DNA of 64,000 nucleotides from Glaciecola flavus (GCF_042646125.1 NZ_JBHRSW010000014.1:186001-250000); one strand, 5' to 3'; shown: positions 1-8,312, counted from the stretch's first letter. Notes: generated by a model from the sequence alone, not told the origin. Made by a program: numbers and translations.

Positions 1-535
1 TTGTATTACCGTTACTAATAATTGCGTTATATAGACGCTTAAAATTTAGTTGATAGCCTCCTTAATTATATAGGGTAGAGGCGATGCGTTATCAAAATCC
101 ATTACGCATCGCCTCAGCACCTCTGAACATTGTTTTGAAAATCACTTATCCCTCAGAGTCATTTATTCTTACATCAATTTTCCCCTAGCAGAAACCTTGC
201 ACTGCAAAGTTCAATAAATCGTAATAACATTATTCGATAAAAAAATATTTTTTAGTCAAAAAAAATGTAGTGCATAAGTGTATAAATTTCAGCAAGTTAT
301 CTTTAATGATAAATATATATACCTTACAGCTCTTGCACATTTGAGACGACAAGCGTATCTATAATACTTACCTTAACAAAATTTAATGGTAGCTCAGTAA
401 GTACACTAGGTGCTTGTGCAGAGTACGGGCTACTTAATACCACCGATGTATATTACAGCAAGTATTACGAGTTAATTTTTTGGAGTAAATTGTTTATTCA
501 AAGAAACAACATCAAATAACCAAGAGAGGCCAACG
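1..535. other. AT-rich intergenic region upstream of rmf
   Basis: I see no convincing coding region here. The stretch contains one clear hairpin with 12-bp perfect arms (78-89 and 104-115, GAGGCGATGCGT) that probably ends a gene lying before the window, although it lacks a U-tract. The rest is AT-rich and presumably includes the rmf promoter and leader. A purine-rich ribosome binding site (AGAGAGG, about 523-529) precedes rmf. Confidence 0.5.
78..115. terminator. Hairpin, possible terminator
   Basis: Perfect 12-bp inverted repeat GAGGCGATGCGT / ACGCATCGCCTC around a 14-nt loop. It is GC-rich within an AT-rich stretch. There is no run of T on either side, so factor-independent termination is uncertain and an RNA-stability role is equally possible. 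Confidence 0.4.
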
Positions 536-712
536 ATGAAAAGACAGAAAAGAGATAAGTTGAGTAGAGCACATGCAAAAGGATATCAAGCGGGTATAAA
601 CGGTCGTTCAAAAGATATATGTCCGTTTCAGACCTCAGACGCTCGCTCTCAGTGGCTAGGTGGATGGCGAGAAGCGCTGTCTGACCGGCAACTTGGATTA
701 TCTTATAAGTGA
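536..712 (+). CDS. rmf: Ribosome modulation factor
   Basis: This 58-residue basic protein begins MKRQKRDKLSRAHAKGYQAG and carries the family pattern GYQAGINGRSKDICPF followed by a W-L-G-G-W-R-E-A stretch near the C-terminus. RMF binds 70S ribosomes in stationary phase or starvation and drives formation of inactive 100S dimers, protecting them. Length matches the family (about 55-60 aa). A good ribosome binding site (AGAGAGG) lies 7-13 nt upstream of the ATG. The gene is monocistronic, followed by a hairpin with a T-run. It lies tail to tail with fabA, an arrangement common in Gammaproteobacteria. Confidence 0.95.
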   Translation: MKRQKRDKLSRAHAKGYQAGINGRSKDICPFQTSDARSQWLGGWREALSDRQLGLSYK

Positions 713-785
713 CCTTTCATTTTAGTCCTGGATTTGAGAGTAACTAGCGCTGGCTACGTATATTAAAAGCTCAGCCTTGGTATAC

Positions 786-819
786 AAGCCCTTGATAATA
801 CGATCAGGGGCTTTTTTTT
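786..819 (+). terminator. Rho-independent terminator of rmf
   Basis: Inverted repeat AAGCCCTTGAT / ATCAGGGGCTT with a short AATACG loop, followed by a run of eight T residues. It ends rmf and may also work in the opposite direction for fabA, whose stop codon is just downstream. Confidence 0.85.
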
Positions 820-837
820 ACCCAAGCATAAACTAAC

Positions 838-1356
838 TTAAAAATAAGAGGTATCTTGGAACAAGCCAACTTTTAAGTCTTTTGCGGTGTATATAACTCT
901 TCCGTCAACGGCAACACTGCCATCAGCCAAGCCCATGTATAACTTGCGTTTAATAACGCGTTTAAAGTCTATGCGGTAAGTAACTTTTTTAGCGCTTGGC
1001 AATATTTGCCCCGTAAATTTGACTTCACCGACACCTAGTGCACGACCTTTTCCTGGGCCACCAGACCAACCAAGAAAAAATCCCACAAGCTGCCACATCG
1101 CATCTAGACCTAAGCAACCAGGCATTACAGGGTCGCCGGGGAAATGACAATCAAAAAACCACAGATCGGGTGTGATATCCAATTCAGCTTCAATGTAGCC
1201 CTTGTCGTTTTCGCCACCTTCTTCATAGATAGCAGTGATTCTATCCATCATTAACATATTCGGTGCCGGTAACTGGCTGTTTCCAGGCCCAAATAGATCT
1301 CCAGCGCTACAGGCCAATAAATCGTCTCGGCTAAAACTATTCTTTTTCTCAGTCAT
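838..1356 (-). CDS. fabA: 3-hydroxyacyl-[acyl-carrier-protein] dehydratase FabA
   Basis: A 172-residue hot-dog-fold dehydratase/isomerase of unsaturated fatty acid synthesis. It dehydrates 3-hydroxydecanoyl-ACP and isomerises trans-2- to cis-3-decenoyl-ACP. The active-site histidine is H71 in the motif FFDCHFPGDPVMPGC, and the catalytic aspartate is D85 in LGLDAMWQL, one residue off the E. coli H70/D84 numbering. The length equals that of E. coli FabA (172 aa). Its neighbours are rmf (convergent) and a divergent small hypothetical gene. In this group fabA is usually controlled by FabR/FadR-type regulators, but I could not identify an operator with confidence. Confidence 0.97.
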   Translation of the reverse strand: MTEKKNSFSRDDLLACSAGDLFGPGNSQLPAPNMLMMDRITAIYEEGGENDKGYIEAELDITPDLWFFDCHFPGDPVMPGCLGLDAMWQLVGFFLGWSGGPGKGRALGVGEVKFTGQILPSAKKVTYRIDFKRVIKRKLYMGLADGSVAVDGRVIYTAKDLKVGLFQDTSYF

Positions 1357-1500
1357 CTTTAGTTCTTTAATAAAAATTTGAGCCGTAATCTAGCGTACAG
1401 TTGTACGCTAGACAACTCCGAACAGTAATTTTCTTTAAATAAATCGTCAATTCGTTTTAAAATGCGCCAATTAATCCTAGAGATGAAGCTTTGTACCAGA

Positions 1501-1851
1501 ATGCCAAATAAAAAACTGCAAGCTAATGCCGAAAAACAAAAGCGATTTAGAGAGAAGCAAAAAGCATTAGGCAAAAAAATGGTGAGAGGCTATATCAGCC
1601 GCGAGGCACAAGAAGATTACCAACTTATCGCTGAAAAAACAGGTTGGACAGACAGTGAAATCCTCTCCAACTCGTTACGCATAACTCATGCTGCCTATAG
1701 AAATGGGCAAATTCGTTTTTTAAATAAGTGGATCCAAGATGAGGATAAGCGTAGGCGATTGAGGCGAAGTATTCCCGATACAAGCGCTCTAGGTGGAAGC
1801 AAAGAAAGTGATAGTGCGAAGTCAGGACGCAATAATAAAACAAAAAGCTAA
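1501..1851 (+). CDS. Small basic hypothetical protein, ribbon-helix-helix-like
   Basis: 116 residues from the ATG at 1501, chosen because the sequence starting MPNKKLQANAEKQKRFREKQ looks like a natural N-terminus. The frame is open further up, to an ATG at 1462. The N-terminal third is highly charged and helical (KQKRFREKQKALGKK), then comes a short strand-like segment (MVRGYISREA) and a helix, as in small RHH DNA-binding proteins. The C-terminus is basic and low in complexity. I do not recognise a named family. No clear ribosome binding site is visible. It could be a stray plasmid- or phage-derived regulator. Function unknown. Confidence 0.5.
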   Translation: MPNKKLQANAEKQKRFREKQKALGKKMVRGYISREAQEDYQLIAEKTGWTDSEILSNSLRITHAAYRNGQIRFLNKWIQDEDKRRRLRRSIPDTSALGGSKESDSAKSGRNNKTKS

Positions 1852-1913
1852 GAATCAAGCATCCATGTCCCATCAGTTGTAGGTGACCTTGATGCTGTGG
1901 TTAAGGGCAATGG

Positions 1914-3380
1914 CTAACTAGTGGAATGTCTATGTAATATGCGTTTTGCTTCGACTTTTACATCTTGGCGTTCTCTAAATGACCACAGTTTTTCTCTTGC
2001 CAGTTTTGCAGTCTGTTCAATATCAACGATGGGCAAAGGGTAGTCCTTTCCGATTGCAAAATCGATTATACATGCATCAATTGGCGGCATTAACCAAGGG
2101 GTGTGAATGTAGTGGTTGGGCAGGGCATTTAGCTCAGGAAGCCATTTCCTAATAAATACGCCCTCCGGATCTTTTTCTTGAGATTGCTTTATCGGGTTGT
2201 ACAAGCGGATGATATTAGTACCGGTCACACCGGCTTGCATTTGAAACTGAGGATAGTGAATCCCTGGTTCAAAGTCTAAGAACTGACTGCCCAAATAAAT
2301 CACGCCTTCTCGCCAATCAATGTCGAGATGATGACACAAAAAACTGACGAGCATTGCCCGCATTCTAAAATTTATATATCCCGTATTTATCAGCGCACGC
2401 ATACAGGCATCGATAAGTGGAAAACCCGTTTTGCCTTGCTTCCACGCCTCTAGTTGGGTTTGTTTTTCGCTGGTATTTTCTGCGTATTGATATTGTAAGT
2501 AGGCTCTGTTTACCGGACGGTGTTCCATGGCAGATTCGCTCTCAAACTTTTGGATAAAGTGACAATGCCAAGAGAGCCTTGACTGAAAAGCAGACAATGA
2601 GCGCCTCCACGTTTTTTGAGCTGCGTATTTACGGCTAAATTGCCATACTTGTTTTAAACTGATATTCCCCCATGCCAGATATGGAGACAGCCTTGAACAG
2701 GCTTCTCGCGCCTCTTGAGGATTGCCAATATTGCCAAAATATTTTTTACCTCGCCCATTAAAAAAACTGTGAAGTGTTTGCCACGCTCGGCATTCACCAC
2801 CTTTTTGAAAGCTTGCTTTGGCTTGTTGCCAAGAGGCGGGCGCCTCAAATTGAAAAGTAGACAAATGGCTTGAGAAATTCCCCAAGTCTAAATATCGAAT
2901 ATTGCTTAGGTCTGGATCTGCAATACTTGCACTGATGCGTTTTTTCCAACGCTGTTTCCAGTCCTTTCGGTTGAAGAGCGGACGGTGAACACAAGCATAC
3001 GGCAATTCTTGCCATATCACCTGATTGCTTGTTGCCCATGACTGTATCTTCAGGTCACGCTGGTAAGTTGTGTCAAGACCAATTTCTTGATGAGAAAATA
3101 GATGCGTCATACCAATGGAGCGCAATTGCTCAAACACGACTTCTGCTGTTCCGTGTAGTACTGTCACTTCAGTGCCGTAGGGTTTGAGCTGGGTATTTAA
3201 GTCAAGAATGGATTCCCAAATAAAGCGCCAATGACGCAGATCCATATGTGGATCTGCAAGCAAAATGGGTTCGACGATATATACAAGGGCTAGGGGTAAA
3301 TCCTGTTTCGCTGCCTGAATAAGGGCATCGTGATCACGCAAACGCAAATCCCGCTTTAGCCACACTACCGAAAATGCCAT
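1914..3380 (-). CDS. Divergent photolyase/cryptochrome-family flavoprotein
   Basis: A 488-residue member of the photolyase/cryptochrome superfamily. The N-terminal Rossmann domain begins MAFSVVWLKRDLRLRDHDAL. The C-terminal FAD-binding helical domain holds RLSPYLAWGNIS, GFPLIDACMRAL, FRMRAMLVSFL and LDIDWREG. The segment that in class I photolyases reads N-x-x-x-WQW is changed here to a HYPQFQMQAG context, so the FAD-proximal site and the tryptophan electron chain differ from class I and DASH proteins. It may be one of the less-studied bacterial photolyase-like lineages, but which one cannot be decided here. It starts 3 nt after the cry-DASH stop codon, so the two form an operon. Whether it repairs CPD or 6-4 lesions, or senses blue light, is open. 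Confidence 0.85.
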   Translation of the reverse strand: MAFSVVWLKRDLRLRDHDALIQAAKQDLPLALVYIVEPILLADPHMDLRHWRFIWESILDLNTQLKPYGTEVTVLHGTAEVVFEQLRSIGMTHLFSHQEIGLDTTYQRDLKIQSWATSNQVIWQELPYACVHRPLFNRKDWKQRWKKRISASIADPDLSNIRYLDLGNFSSHLSTFQFEAPASWQQAKASFQKGGECRAWQTLHSFFNGRGKKYFGNIGNPQEAREACSRLSPYLAWGNISLKQVWQFSRKYAAQKTWRRSLSAFQSRLSWHCHFIQKFESESAMEHRPVNRAYLQYQYAENTSEKQTQLEAWKQGKTGFPLIDACMRALINTGYINFRMRAMLVSFLCHHLDIDWREGVIYLGSQFLDFEPGIHYPQFQMQAGVTGTNIIRLYNPIKQSQEKDPEGVFIRKWLPELNALPNHYIHTPWLMPPIDACIIDFAIGKDYPLPIVDIEQTAKLAREKLWSFRERQDVKVEAKRILHRHSTS

Positions 3381-3383
3381 AGG

Positions 3384-4661
3384 CTAGCTCAACCACGTAT
3401 TGATAAACTGTCGCTGCGGGTCATATTGTTCAGTTTGTTTAGCTAAATTAAAATGCCTGCTCCCACGCGGATCAGCGCCAACACCCGCGAGATATTGCCA
3501 ATTGCCCCAATTGATAGCGACATCAAAATCAACCAACATTTCTTCAAAATAGGCTGCACCGTAACGCCAATCGAGTGCTAGTTCATTTACTAAACAACTT
3601 GCACACAATTGCCTCCCTCTATTTGACATGAAACCAGTAGTATTCAACTGTTTCATACAGGCATCGACGATGTCGAAATTTGTTTGTCCAGATTGCCAGC
3701 GTTTAAGTTTTTTCTGATCCAACAAACCGGCAGGTGCTTGGGTTTTTAAGCCTTGTTTACTAAAAAATGCCTTGCCGTGCTTTTTATGCAGTAAATGGAA
3801 AAACTCTCGCCAGAGTAGTTCGAAAAATAGCCAATAACTGGATTCATTTGCCACGACCTCGTGCTCATATTGTTTTATAGATTGATAAACCTTGGCGGGC
3901 GAAACACAGCCAAAGCTAAGGTATGCAGATAAGCGGCTTGAAAAATCCCAGCCATCCAATTGATTGCGTGTTTGTTTATAGCGGGCAATGTTGTTAGTTT
4001 CAAAAAAATAGTGGCGTATTCGTTGATTTGCGCCCGTTTCTCCACCAAGGTAACCGTTATTCGCTGAGCGGCTTGTTTTTAATAACGGTTCTACTGCCAA
4101 GCCATCGGTGTACAAATCGAGAGCACAGGTGTCGCTTATGCTACTGAGTAATTCACTGGTTTCGGACTGCCTAGGGGTGGCTTGCTTTTCAATTTTTTTC
4201 CGAAAAGATGAAAAAGTATCAGGCATATCCTTAAGCGCAAATGGTAAGTCTTCAACCGGATACAAATACGCGCTATCACCTACAAGCCATTGAATCTCTT
4301 CATGTCGTCTTTGTAGCGCATCTAGATCCTTTGTTTCGTTGTAGCCATAATGGTTTTCGACGGAGACAGCATCGATATTGTTATGTGCCAAAAGCGCATG
4401 CATGGTTGTACTTGGCTCTCCTCGGAAAATGTCGAGCCTCAGCTTGTGCTTTGACAGTTGTTGACGCAAGTCTGATAGGCAAGCAAGTAAAAACTGCCAG
4501 CGATGCACGCCCATGTGTCGTTGACCAAAAGAACTAAGTTCAAACCAAGCGGGGTCAATAATATAAATACATGCCAGACTTGAGCTATTTTTCACAGCTG
4601 CATTGAATGCCGCGTTGTCGTCTAGTCTCAAGTCGTGTCGAAACCAATGTATTGTTTTCAA
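3384..4661 (-). CDS. Cryptochrome DASH
   Basis: A 425-residue DASH-type cryptochrome. The photolyase domain starts MKTIHWFRHDLRLDDN. The DASH-typical P-x-x-F-S-S-F-R-K-K-I-E segment is present near residues 147-158. The FAD domain carries WGNWQYLAGVGADPRG followed by F-N-L-A-K-Q, the C-terminal signature of DASH proteins. Members bind FAD and an antenna and repair CPD lesions in single-stranded or loop DNA; some have light-signalling roles. It is slightly shorter than typical DASH proteins (about 430-500 aa). It leads a two-gene operon with the divergent photolyase homologue, and a promoter-like motif shared with phrB lies 46-71 nt upstream. Confidence 0.93.
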   Translation of the reverse strand: MKTIHWFRHDLRLDDNAAFNAAVKNSSSLACIYIIDPAWFELSSFGQRHMGVHRWQFLLACLSDLRQQLSKHKLRLDIFRGEPSTTMHALLAHNNIDAVSVENHYGYNETKDLDALQRRHEEIQWLVGDSAYLYPVEDLPFALKDMPDTFSSFRKKIEKQATPRQSETSELLSSISDTCALDLYTDGLAVEPLLKTSRSANNGYLGGETGANQRIRHYFFETNNIARYKQTRNQLDGWDFSSRLSAYLSFGCVSPAKVYQSIKQYEHEVVANESSYWLFFELLWREFFHLLHKKHGKAFFSKQGLKTQAPAGLLDQKKLKRWQSGQTNFDIVDACMKQLNTTGFMSNRGRQLCASCLVNELALDWRYGAAYFEEMLVDFDVAINWGNWQYLAGVGADPRGSRHFNLAKQTEQYDPQRQFINTWLS

Positions 4662-4706
4662 TGGATATCAAATCTCTGTTTGCTGATACAAAATACAGAA
4701 ATTTGA

Positions 4707-4732
4707 TACATGAGTATCGCCAAAATCGATCG
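4707..4732 (-). promoter_or_regulatory. Candidate promoter motif CGATCGA-N16-GTA upstream of cry-DASH
   Basis: Read on the minus strand, ACGATCGA is followed by a 16-nt spacer and GTATC, ending 46 nt before the cry-DASH start. The same arrangement (CGATCGA, 16 nt, GTA) occurs at 8482-8507 upstream of phrB. A -35/-10 pair of an alternative (ECF-type) sigma factor would explain the identical spacing. This is inference from two sites only. Confidence 0.4.
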
Positions 4733-4780
4733 TCTTTTTTGTGTGGTTGCTGTGTGTTGTTATCTTTGACAAATAATTTC

Positions 4781-4798
4781 TAGCCCAAATTCGGGCTA
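4781..4798. terminator. Short hairpin TAGCCC/GGGCTA
   Basis: Small inverted repeat TAGCCC-AAATTC-GGGCTA immediately left of the long hairpin element. CTAGCCC (4780-4786) is also the reverse complement of GGGCTAG found just outside the right arm, so this hairpin may mark the outer edge of the inserted element rather than end a transcript. Confidence 0.35.
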
Positions 4799-4802
4799 TA
4801 GG

Positions 4803-4946
4803 CACGGTGGGATTATACTTGGCAGTTGCCCTTACTTATGTCGAAAAATTTATTTTTCATGGATGAAAAATCAAAGCGTATATGGAAATACTCGTAGCGT
4901 TTTTGCGACATAAGTAAGGGCAACTGCCAAGTATAATCCCACCGTG
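4803..4946. repeat. Long hairpin element, copy A (private 41-bp arms, shared core)
   Basis: Left arm 4803-4843 and right arm 4906-4946 are perfect reverse complements over 41 of 41 bases. The enclosed 62 nt (4844-4905) is the shared core, with two internal small hairpins: TTTTTCAT-GG-ATGAAAAA and GTATAT-GG-AAATAC. Nearly the same core occurs at 60629-60678 and, more diverged, at 8339-8404, but the arms there are unrelated to these. The element lies between the 5' end of cry-DASH and the 3' end of the dockerin/ELWxxDGT gene. There is no coding potential. It resembles no ordinary terminator in length. Confidence 0.9.
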
Positions 4947-4971
4947 GGGCTAGAGACAAAACAAGCATAGC

Positions 4972-6549
4972 TTAGAAAGCAAAATCTATCATGCCATTGC
5001 AAAAAGGATCTGGGCAAATGTCTTTGAGCAGAAAAGTACCGGCATTAGTGCCATCGCTGCGCCATAATTCAAAGCCTTGTTCTTCCGTCGCCATTGCAGC
5101 GAATAGGATGTATCTGTCTTGTGCTACCAAGGAAACTGGGCTACTGCTACCACCGATATTTATGTCTCTCACGATTTGTGTTCCTGCAGTTGTGCCATCA
5201 GATACCCATAACTCATGATTGCCCGCCGGTCCTGCCGTAAAAAAGTACTTGCCGTCCATTACCACAGGTATGGGCGGATAAAAGGTATTCTCCACTAATT
5301 CAAGCGGCAGAATATTCGACACTTTTTGCGTGCCAGCCTCGGTTCCGTCAGATATCCAAATACCTGATGCCGCGCCTTCCGCTTTGAAAATAAATTTATT
5401 TCCCAACACTCGCATATAGGCTATTTCTGTAGAATCAGGACTATTGTCCAAATCTTTCACCAACTTGGTACCCGATGGCGTACCATCAGACTCCCACAAA
5501 CTAAAACCACTGATTCCATCATTTGCGTTAAAGTAGAGTTTGCCGTTGAACACAATCTGCTGCAGCCTTGAATCTCGGGCTTCCACTCTTGTTGAGTCTA
5601 TACCAGTAAAGTTTTTCAACGCTGTGGCATCACTGCCATCACTTTTCACAACCATTAATGTGGTATGGCTGCTACCCGTGCGCGAAAAGTAAAATATATT
5701 GCTGCCAATGCTTATCATCCGATCAGGACGCGTTACAGGGTTTGCTTGGCTACCAAGGAGTTCAACGGACGAACCATCACTTATATGAATAGCGTTCTCA
5801 TTTATGTCAGTCGAGAAGTTTGCAAAATACAAGGTGCCGTAAGTCGATTGGTCATCAATGTTAGTACTGTTGCCACAGTTAACAGAAGATTCGTCGAGTT
5901 GTTCGATTGTTCCATTAGCTTGAAAAGCAAAGGCTTGTGTAAAACCAGTATTGGTATTGAATGCATTGACAAGTAATTTTTCTCCAGCAAAACAGCCTGC
6001 CGAGCCTATCGTAAGATTGATGCTTTGTCCTAGGTTAGATACTTGTGTAGTCCCAGCAGATGTACCGTCACTTCGCCAAAGCTCGGCATCTCTAAAACTT
6101 TGCGTACTAGCAAAAAAATAGTGAGCGCCATTAAAATCAAAGTAGTCGCCTATCGGCATCACTGAAGAGCCATTTGTATTAATTTGCTTGAGTTTAAATG
6201 TACCTTCGGGCGTACCGTCTGTCACCCAAGGTTGCCAACCTTCTATAGATGAACTAAAACCAGAGAATACATGTGTTTGGTTGGTAGGAGGTGGGGCAAT
6301 TGGTGTTTCACAACGAGGCAAGTCGCATTGTGTGACACATTGCCGTGCATCGAACAAATTAATCACCCCATCAGCATTGGCATCTCTCGGGTCGGAAGGC
6401 GTGGGGGATTGCCCGCGAGCCTGAAAAATGAGTGAAACATCTTGTCTATCGACGATACCGTTGGCATCGACATCACACATTTGCGCATGGACAGTTTGGT
6501 TAATGCCAAGTAACACTAACGACATTAGGCAGAGTTTGATGTAGTTCAT
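4972..6549 (-). CDS. Secreted ELWxxDGT-repeat protein with N-terminal dockerin-like module
   Basis: 525 residues from the ATG at 6549, chosen because AGGAG stands just upstream and the resulting N-terminus is a signal peptide (about residues 1-22, ending VHAQ). Residues 25-80 look like a dockerin: two EF-hand-like loops, DVDANGIVDRQD and DANADGVINLFD, with flanking cysteines. The rest is built of at least six ELWxxDGTxxGT units (for example DAELWRSDGTSAGT, HELWVSDGTTAGT, FELWRSDGTNAGT), the ELWxxDGT repeat family thought to form a propeller-like surface domain. Its start overlaps the stop of the upstream cohesin-like gene by ATGA, so the two are translationally coupled and are probably binding partners at the cell surface. 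The ligand of the repeat domain is unknown. Confidence 0.85.
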   Translation of the reverse strand: MNYIKLCLMSLVLLGINQTVHAQMCDVDANGIVDRQDVSLIFQARGQSPTPSDPRDANADGVINLFDARQCVTQCDLPRCETPIAPPPTNQTHVFSGFSSSIEGWQPWVTDGTPEGTFKLKQINTNGSSVMPIGDYFDFNGAHYFFASTQSFRDAELWRSDGTSAGTTQVSNLGQSINLTIGSAGCFAGEKLLVNAFNTNTGFTQAFAFQANGTIEQLDESSVNCGNSTNIDDQSTYGTLYFANFSTDINENAIHISDGSSVELLGSQANPVTRPDRMISIGSNIFYFSRTGSSHTTLMVVKSDGSDATALKNFTGIDSTRVEARDSRLQQIVFNGKLYFNANDGISGFSLWESDGTPSGTKLVKDLDNSPDSTEIAYMRVLGNKFIFKAEGAASGIWISDGTEAGTQKVSNILPLELVENTFYPPIPVVMDGKYFFTAGPAGNHELWVSDGTTAGTQIVRDINIGGSSSPVSLVAQDRYILFAAMATEEQGFELWRSDGTNAGTFLLKDICPDPFCNGMIDFAF

Positions 6550-7148
6550 GACTGATCTCCTAACACAACTTTTTCTCTCGGTTTTAACACCATCAATAAA
6601 ACAAGAGAATAGGCCAGTAACCATATACTTGGTGAGGCTACATCTTGTATTTGACTATTCACCCTTAGGCCTTGTGTAGTCGCCGATATTGGTAAAAACA
6701 TATCGCTGATCAAGGTGTGGCTAATTATATTGAATGTGGCGAGACCACTATGCAGACTGGTAAACTTGAGCGTAGCCAACCTGAAAGCTTGATTCATTTG
6801 ACGCGCTAGGAGGTCGTTACTTGGTAATAGAGACAGCTCCGTAAACAAAACCGACGAAGACGAGGGGAGATGATCCGAAAATGAAAACAAATCAGCCCCT
6901 AATTTGTCGTCAAATACTATTGAACTAAAAGCGGCTTTTACTGGATCAAAGCCTAGCTCAATGTCATAGCTGGCTAAAAGGTCGGTACCCAAATTTGAAA
7001 CCCAAACACTGACTTCAAATTCACTTGAGGGCGATATCGCGTTGTTGGACGTTCTAAGCTCAATAAGTGCAGCTTTAGATGTAATACTGGTGCCGAAAAT
7101 TAGCAGCACTATCAGTAGCTTTGTAGAGCGTAAAGTAAACATAATCAT
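6546..7148 (-). CDS. Cohesin-like secreted protein with PEP-CTERM-like C-terminal anchor
   Basis: 200 residues. A signal peptide covers about residues 5-27 (basic LRSTK, then hydrophobic, ending SKAA). The middle (about 28-145) has the all-beta pattern of a cohesin domain, including DLLASYDIELGFDPVKAAF, the usual strand pair of this fold. The C-terminus has a short S-P-S motif near 172-174, a hydrophobic stretch to about 188 and a basic K-P-R-E-K cluster, resembling PEP-CTERM-type sorting signals handled by an exosortase. It ends in an ATGA overlap with the dockerin-like gene. I infer a cell-surface scaffold that receives that protein. The fold assignment is by pattern only. Confidence 0.7.
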   Translation of the reverse strand: MIMFTLRSTKLLIVLLIFGTSITSKAALIELRTSNNAISPSSEFEVSVWVSNLGTDLLASYDIELGFDPVKAAFSSIVFDDKLGADLFSFSDHLPSSSSVLFTELSLLPSNDLLARQMNQAFRLATLKFTSLHSGLATFNIISHTLISDMFLPISATTQGLRVNSQIQDVASPSIWLLAYSLVLLMVLKPREKVVLGDQS

Positions 7149-7365
7149 TCCTTGTAGAAATTTACCAAATTAGAGTTTGAAAGCTGTATTCGATATTTAT
7201 AGCCTTGCTCTATTGAGAATAAATATTGACCAACAGCCCTCGTTAATCATCTTTTGCACATCTAGCCAAAAACTACTATTTGAGAACTTTGAAATAGTTT
7301 GAATTGTTTAAAAAACAAACGCATATGTTTATACTATTGAGACTATTGACCTAGGTGGCTGAGTA

Positions 7366-8292
7366 ATGACAGCAGAGGAAGCAAAGAGTCTTGCCTACGA
7401 ATTTGGTAATTTTTACCTTGATGTTCAGCGTAGGGTGTTGGTAGAAAAAGGCAGTAATAAACCCATCGCGACCAATGAGCGCAATTTGCTGTTTTTACAG
7501 TTATTGTGTGAAAACAGTCCAAAAACCGTATCGAAAGATACGCTCACTCAAGCAATTTGGCCTAATAGCCACGTATCTGATTGGTCATTGCCGAGAATAG
7601 TATCTGATACCCGCCAATTACTTCATGATGATGGTGACAGTCAGCAATTGATTAAGACGGTGCGTGGGGTTGGTTTTCTTATCAAAGACGTACAGCGTGT
7701 GCCTACAACACGCTTAAAAAGTAGTGCATTTTTTTCATCAAAAATGGGCTATTTGTTTTCTTTTGTTTTGTTCGGTGTAATTATCGTTGCAGCCTATTTG
7801 CTTTACGCTCAAGTTCAGAGTCAACAAAGTTTGCTGAAATCGATGGAGGCATTGGCTAACTACCAAGACAACACCTATACAGCATTTGTTGCCCAAGCAA
7901 AACGACGCAACGAGCTAGTGGCGATGCTAGAAAAGCGACTAGCGATAAAGCGAGAGCATCAATTTGAAAAGTTCTTTTCACTTTATTATTTGCAGTTTAA
8001 TAAAGAAGAACAGTTTGTTTGTGCCCAAATGCGTGCTATCACCGAGACAGGCTTAAAGGAGAATAACGAAAGAATACTAGCACTATTAAATAGCCAGCCG
8101 AAAATTCTTGACGAAATAGCGCAGGCAAAAGCACTCCAGCAACACCTCAGATTTTGGTTGAACAAATATGAGTCCGTGTTTAAAAAGCGTGAAGATATGT
8201 GTTTGCTCTACGTAGTGGTTGAAGACAACGTACCGTACCCTAGTGGAGTGGATCAAAGCGTTAAAGCTTGGTTGGCGGAAAATATAGAATAG
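7366..8292 (+). CDS. ToxR/CadC-like membrane-bound winged-helix regulator
   Basis: 308 residues. The N-terminal OmpR-type winged helix (about 8-108) shows ATNERNLLFLQLLCEN, VSKDTLTQAIWPN and TVRGVGFLI. A single transmembrane helix lies at about 128-148 (YLFSFVLFGVIIVAAYLLYA). The remaining periplasmic part of about 155 residues is helical and contains two cysteines (FVCAQM and DMCLLY) that could form a disulfide as in ToxR/CadC proteins. This architecture transmits an envelope signal directly to DNA. It sits between the cohesin/dockerin pair (divergent) and the photolyase operon (same strand), so it may control either; the sequence does not say which. Confidence 0.8.
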   Translation: MTAEEAKSLAYEFGNFYLDVQRRVLVEKGSNKPIATNERNLLFLQLLCENSPKTVSKDTLTQAIWPNSHVSDWSLPRIVSDTRQLLHDDGDSQQLIKTVRGVGFLIKDVQRVPTTRLKSSAFFSSKMGYLFSFVLFGVIIVAAYLLYAQVQSQQSLLKSMEALANYQDNTYTAFVAQAKRRNELVAMLEKRLAIKREHQFEKFFSLYYLQFNKEEQFVCAQMRAITETGLKENNERILALLNSQPKILDEIAQAKALQQHLRFWLNKYESVFKKREDMCLLYVVVEDNVPYPSGVDQSVKAWLAENIE

Positions 8293-8312
8293 TCTTTGTT
8301 AGCTTAAGCGCG

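Noticed and set aside
4803..4946. Ordinary rho-independent terminator
   Set aside because: Stem of 41 bp, no T-run directly after the right arm, and a conserved 62-nt core shared with two other loci; far beyond a terminator.
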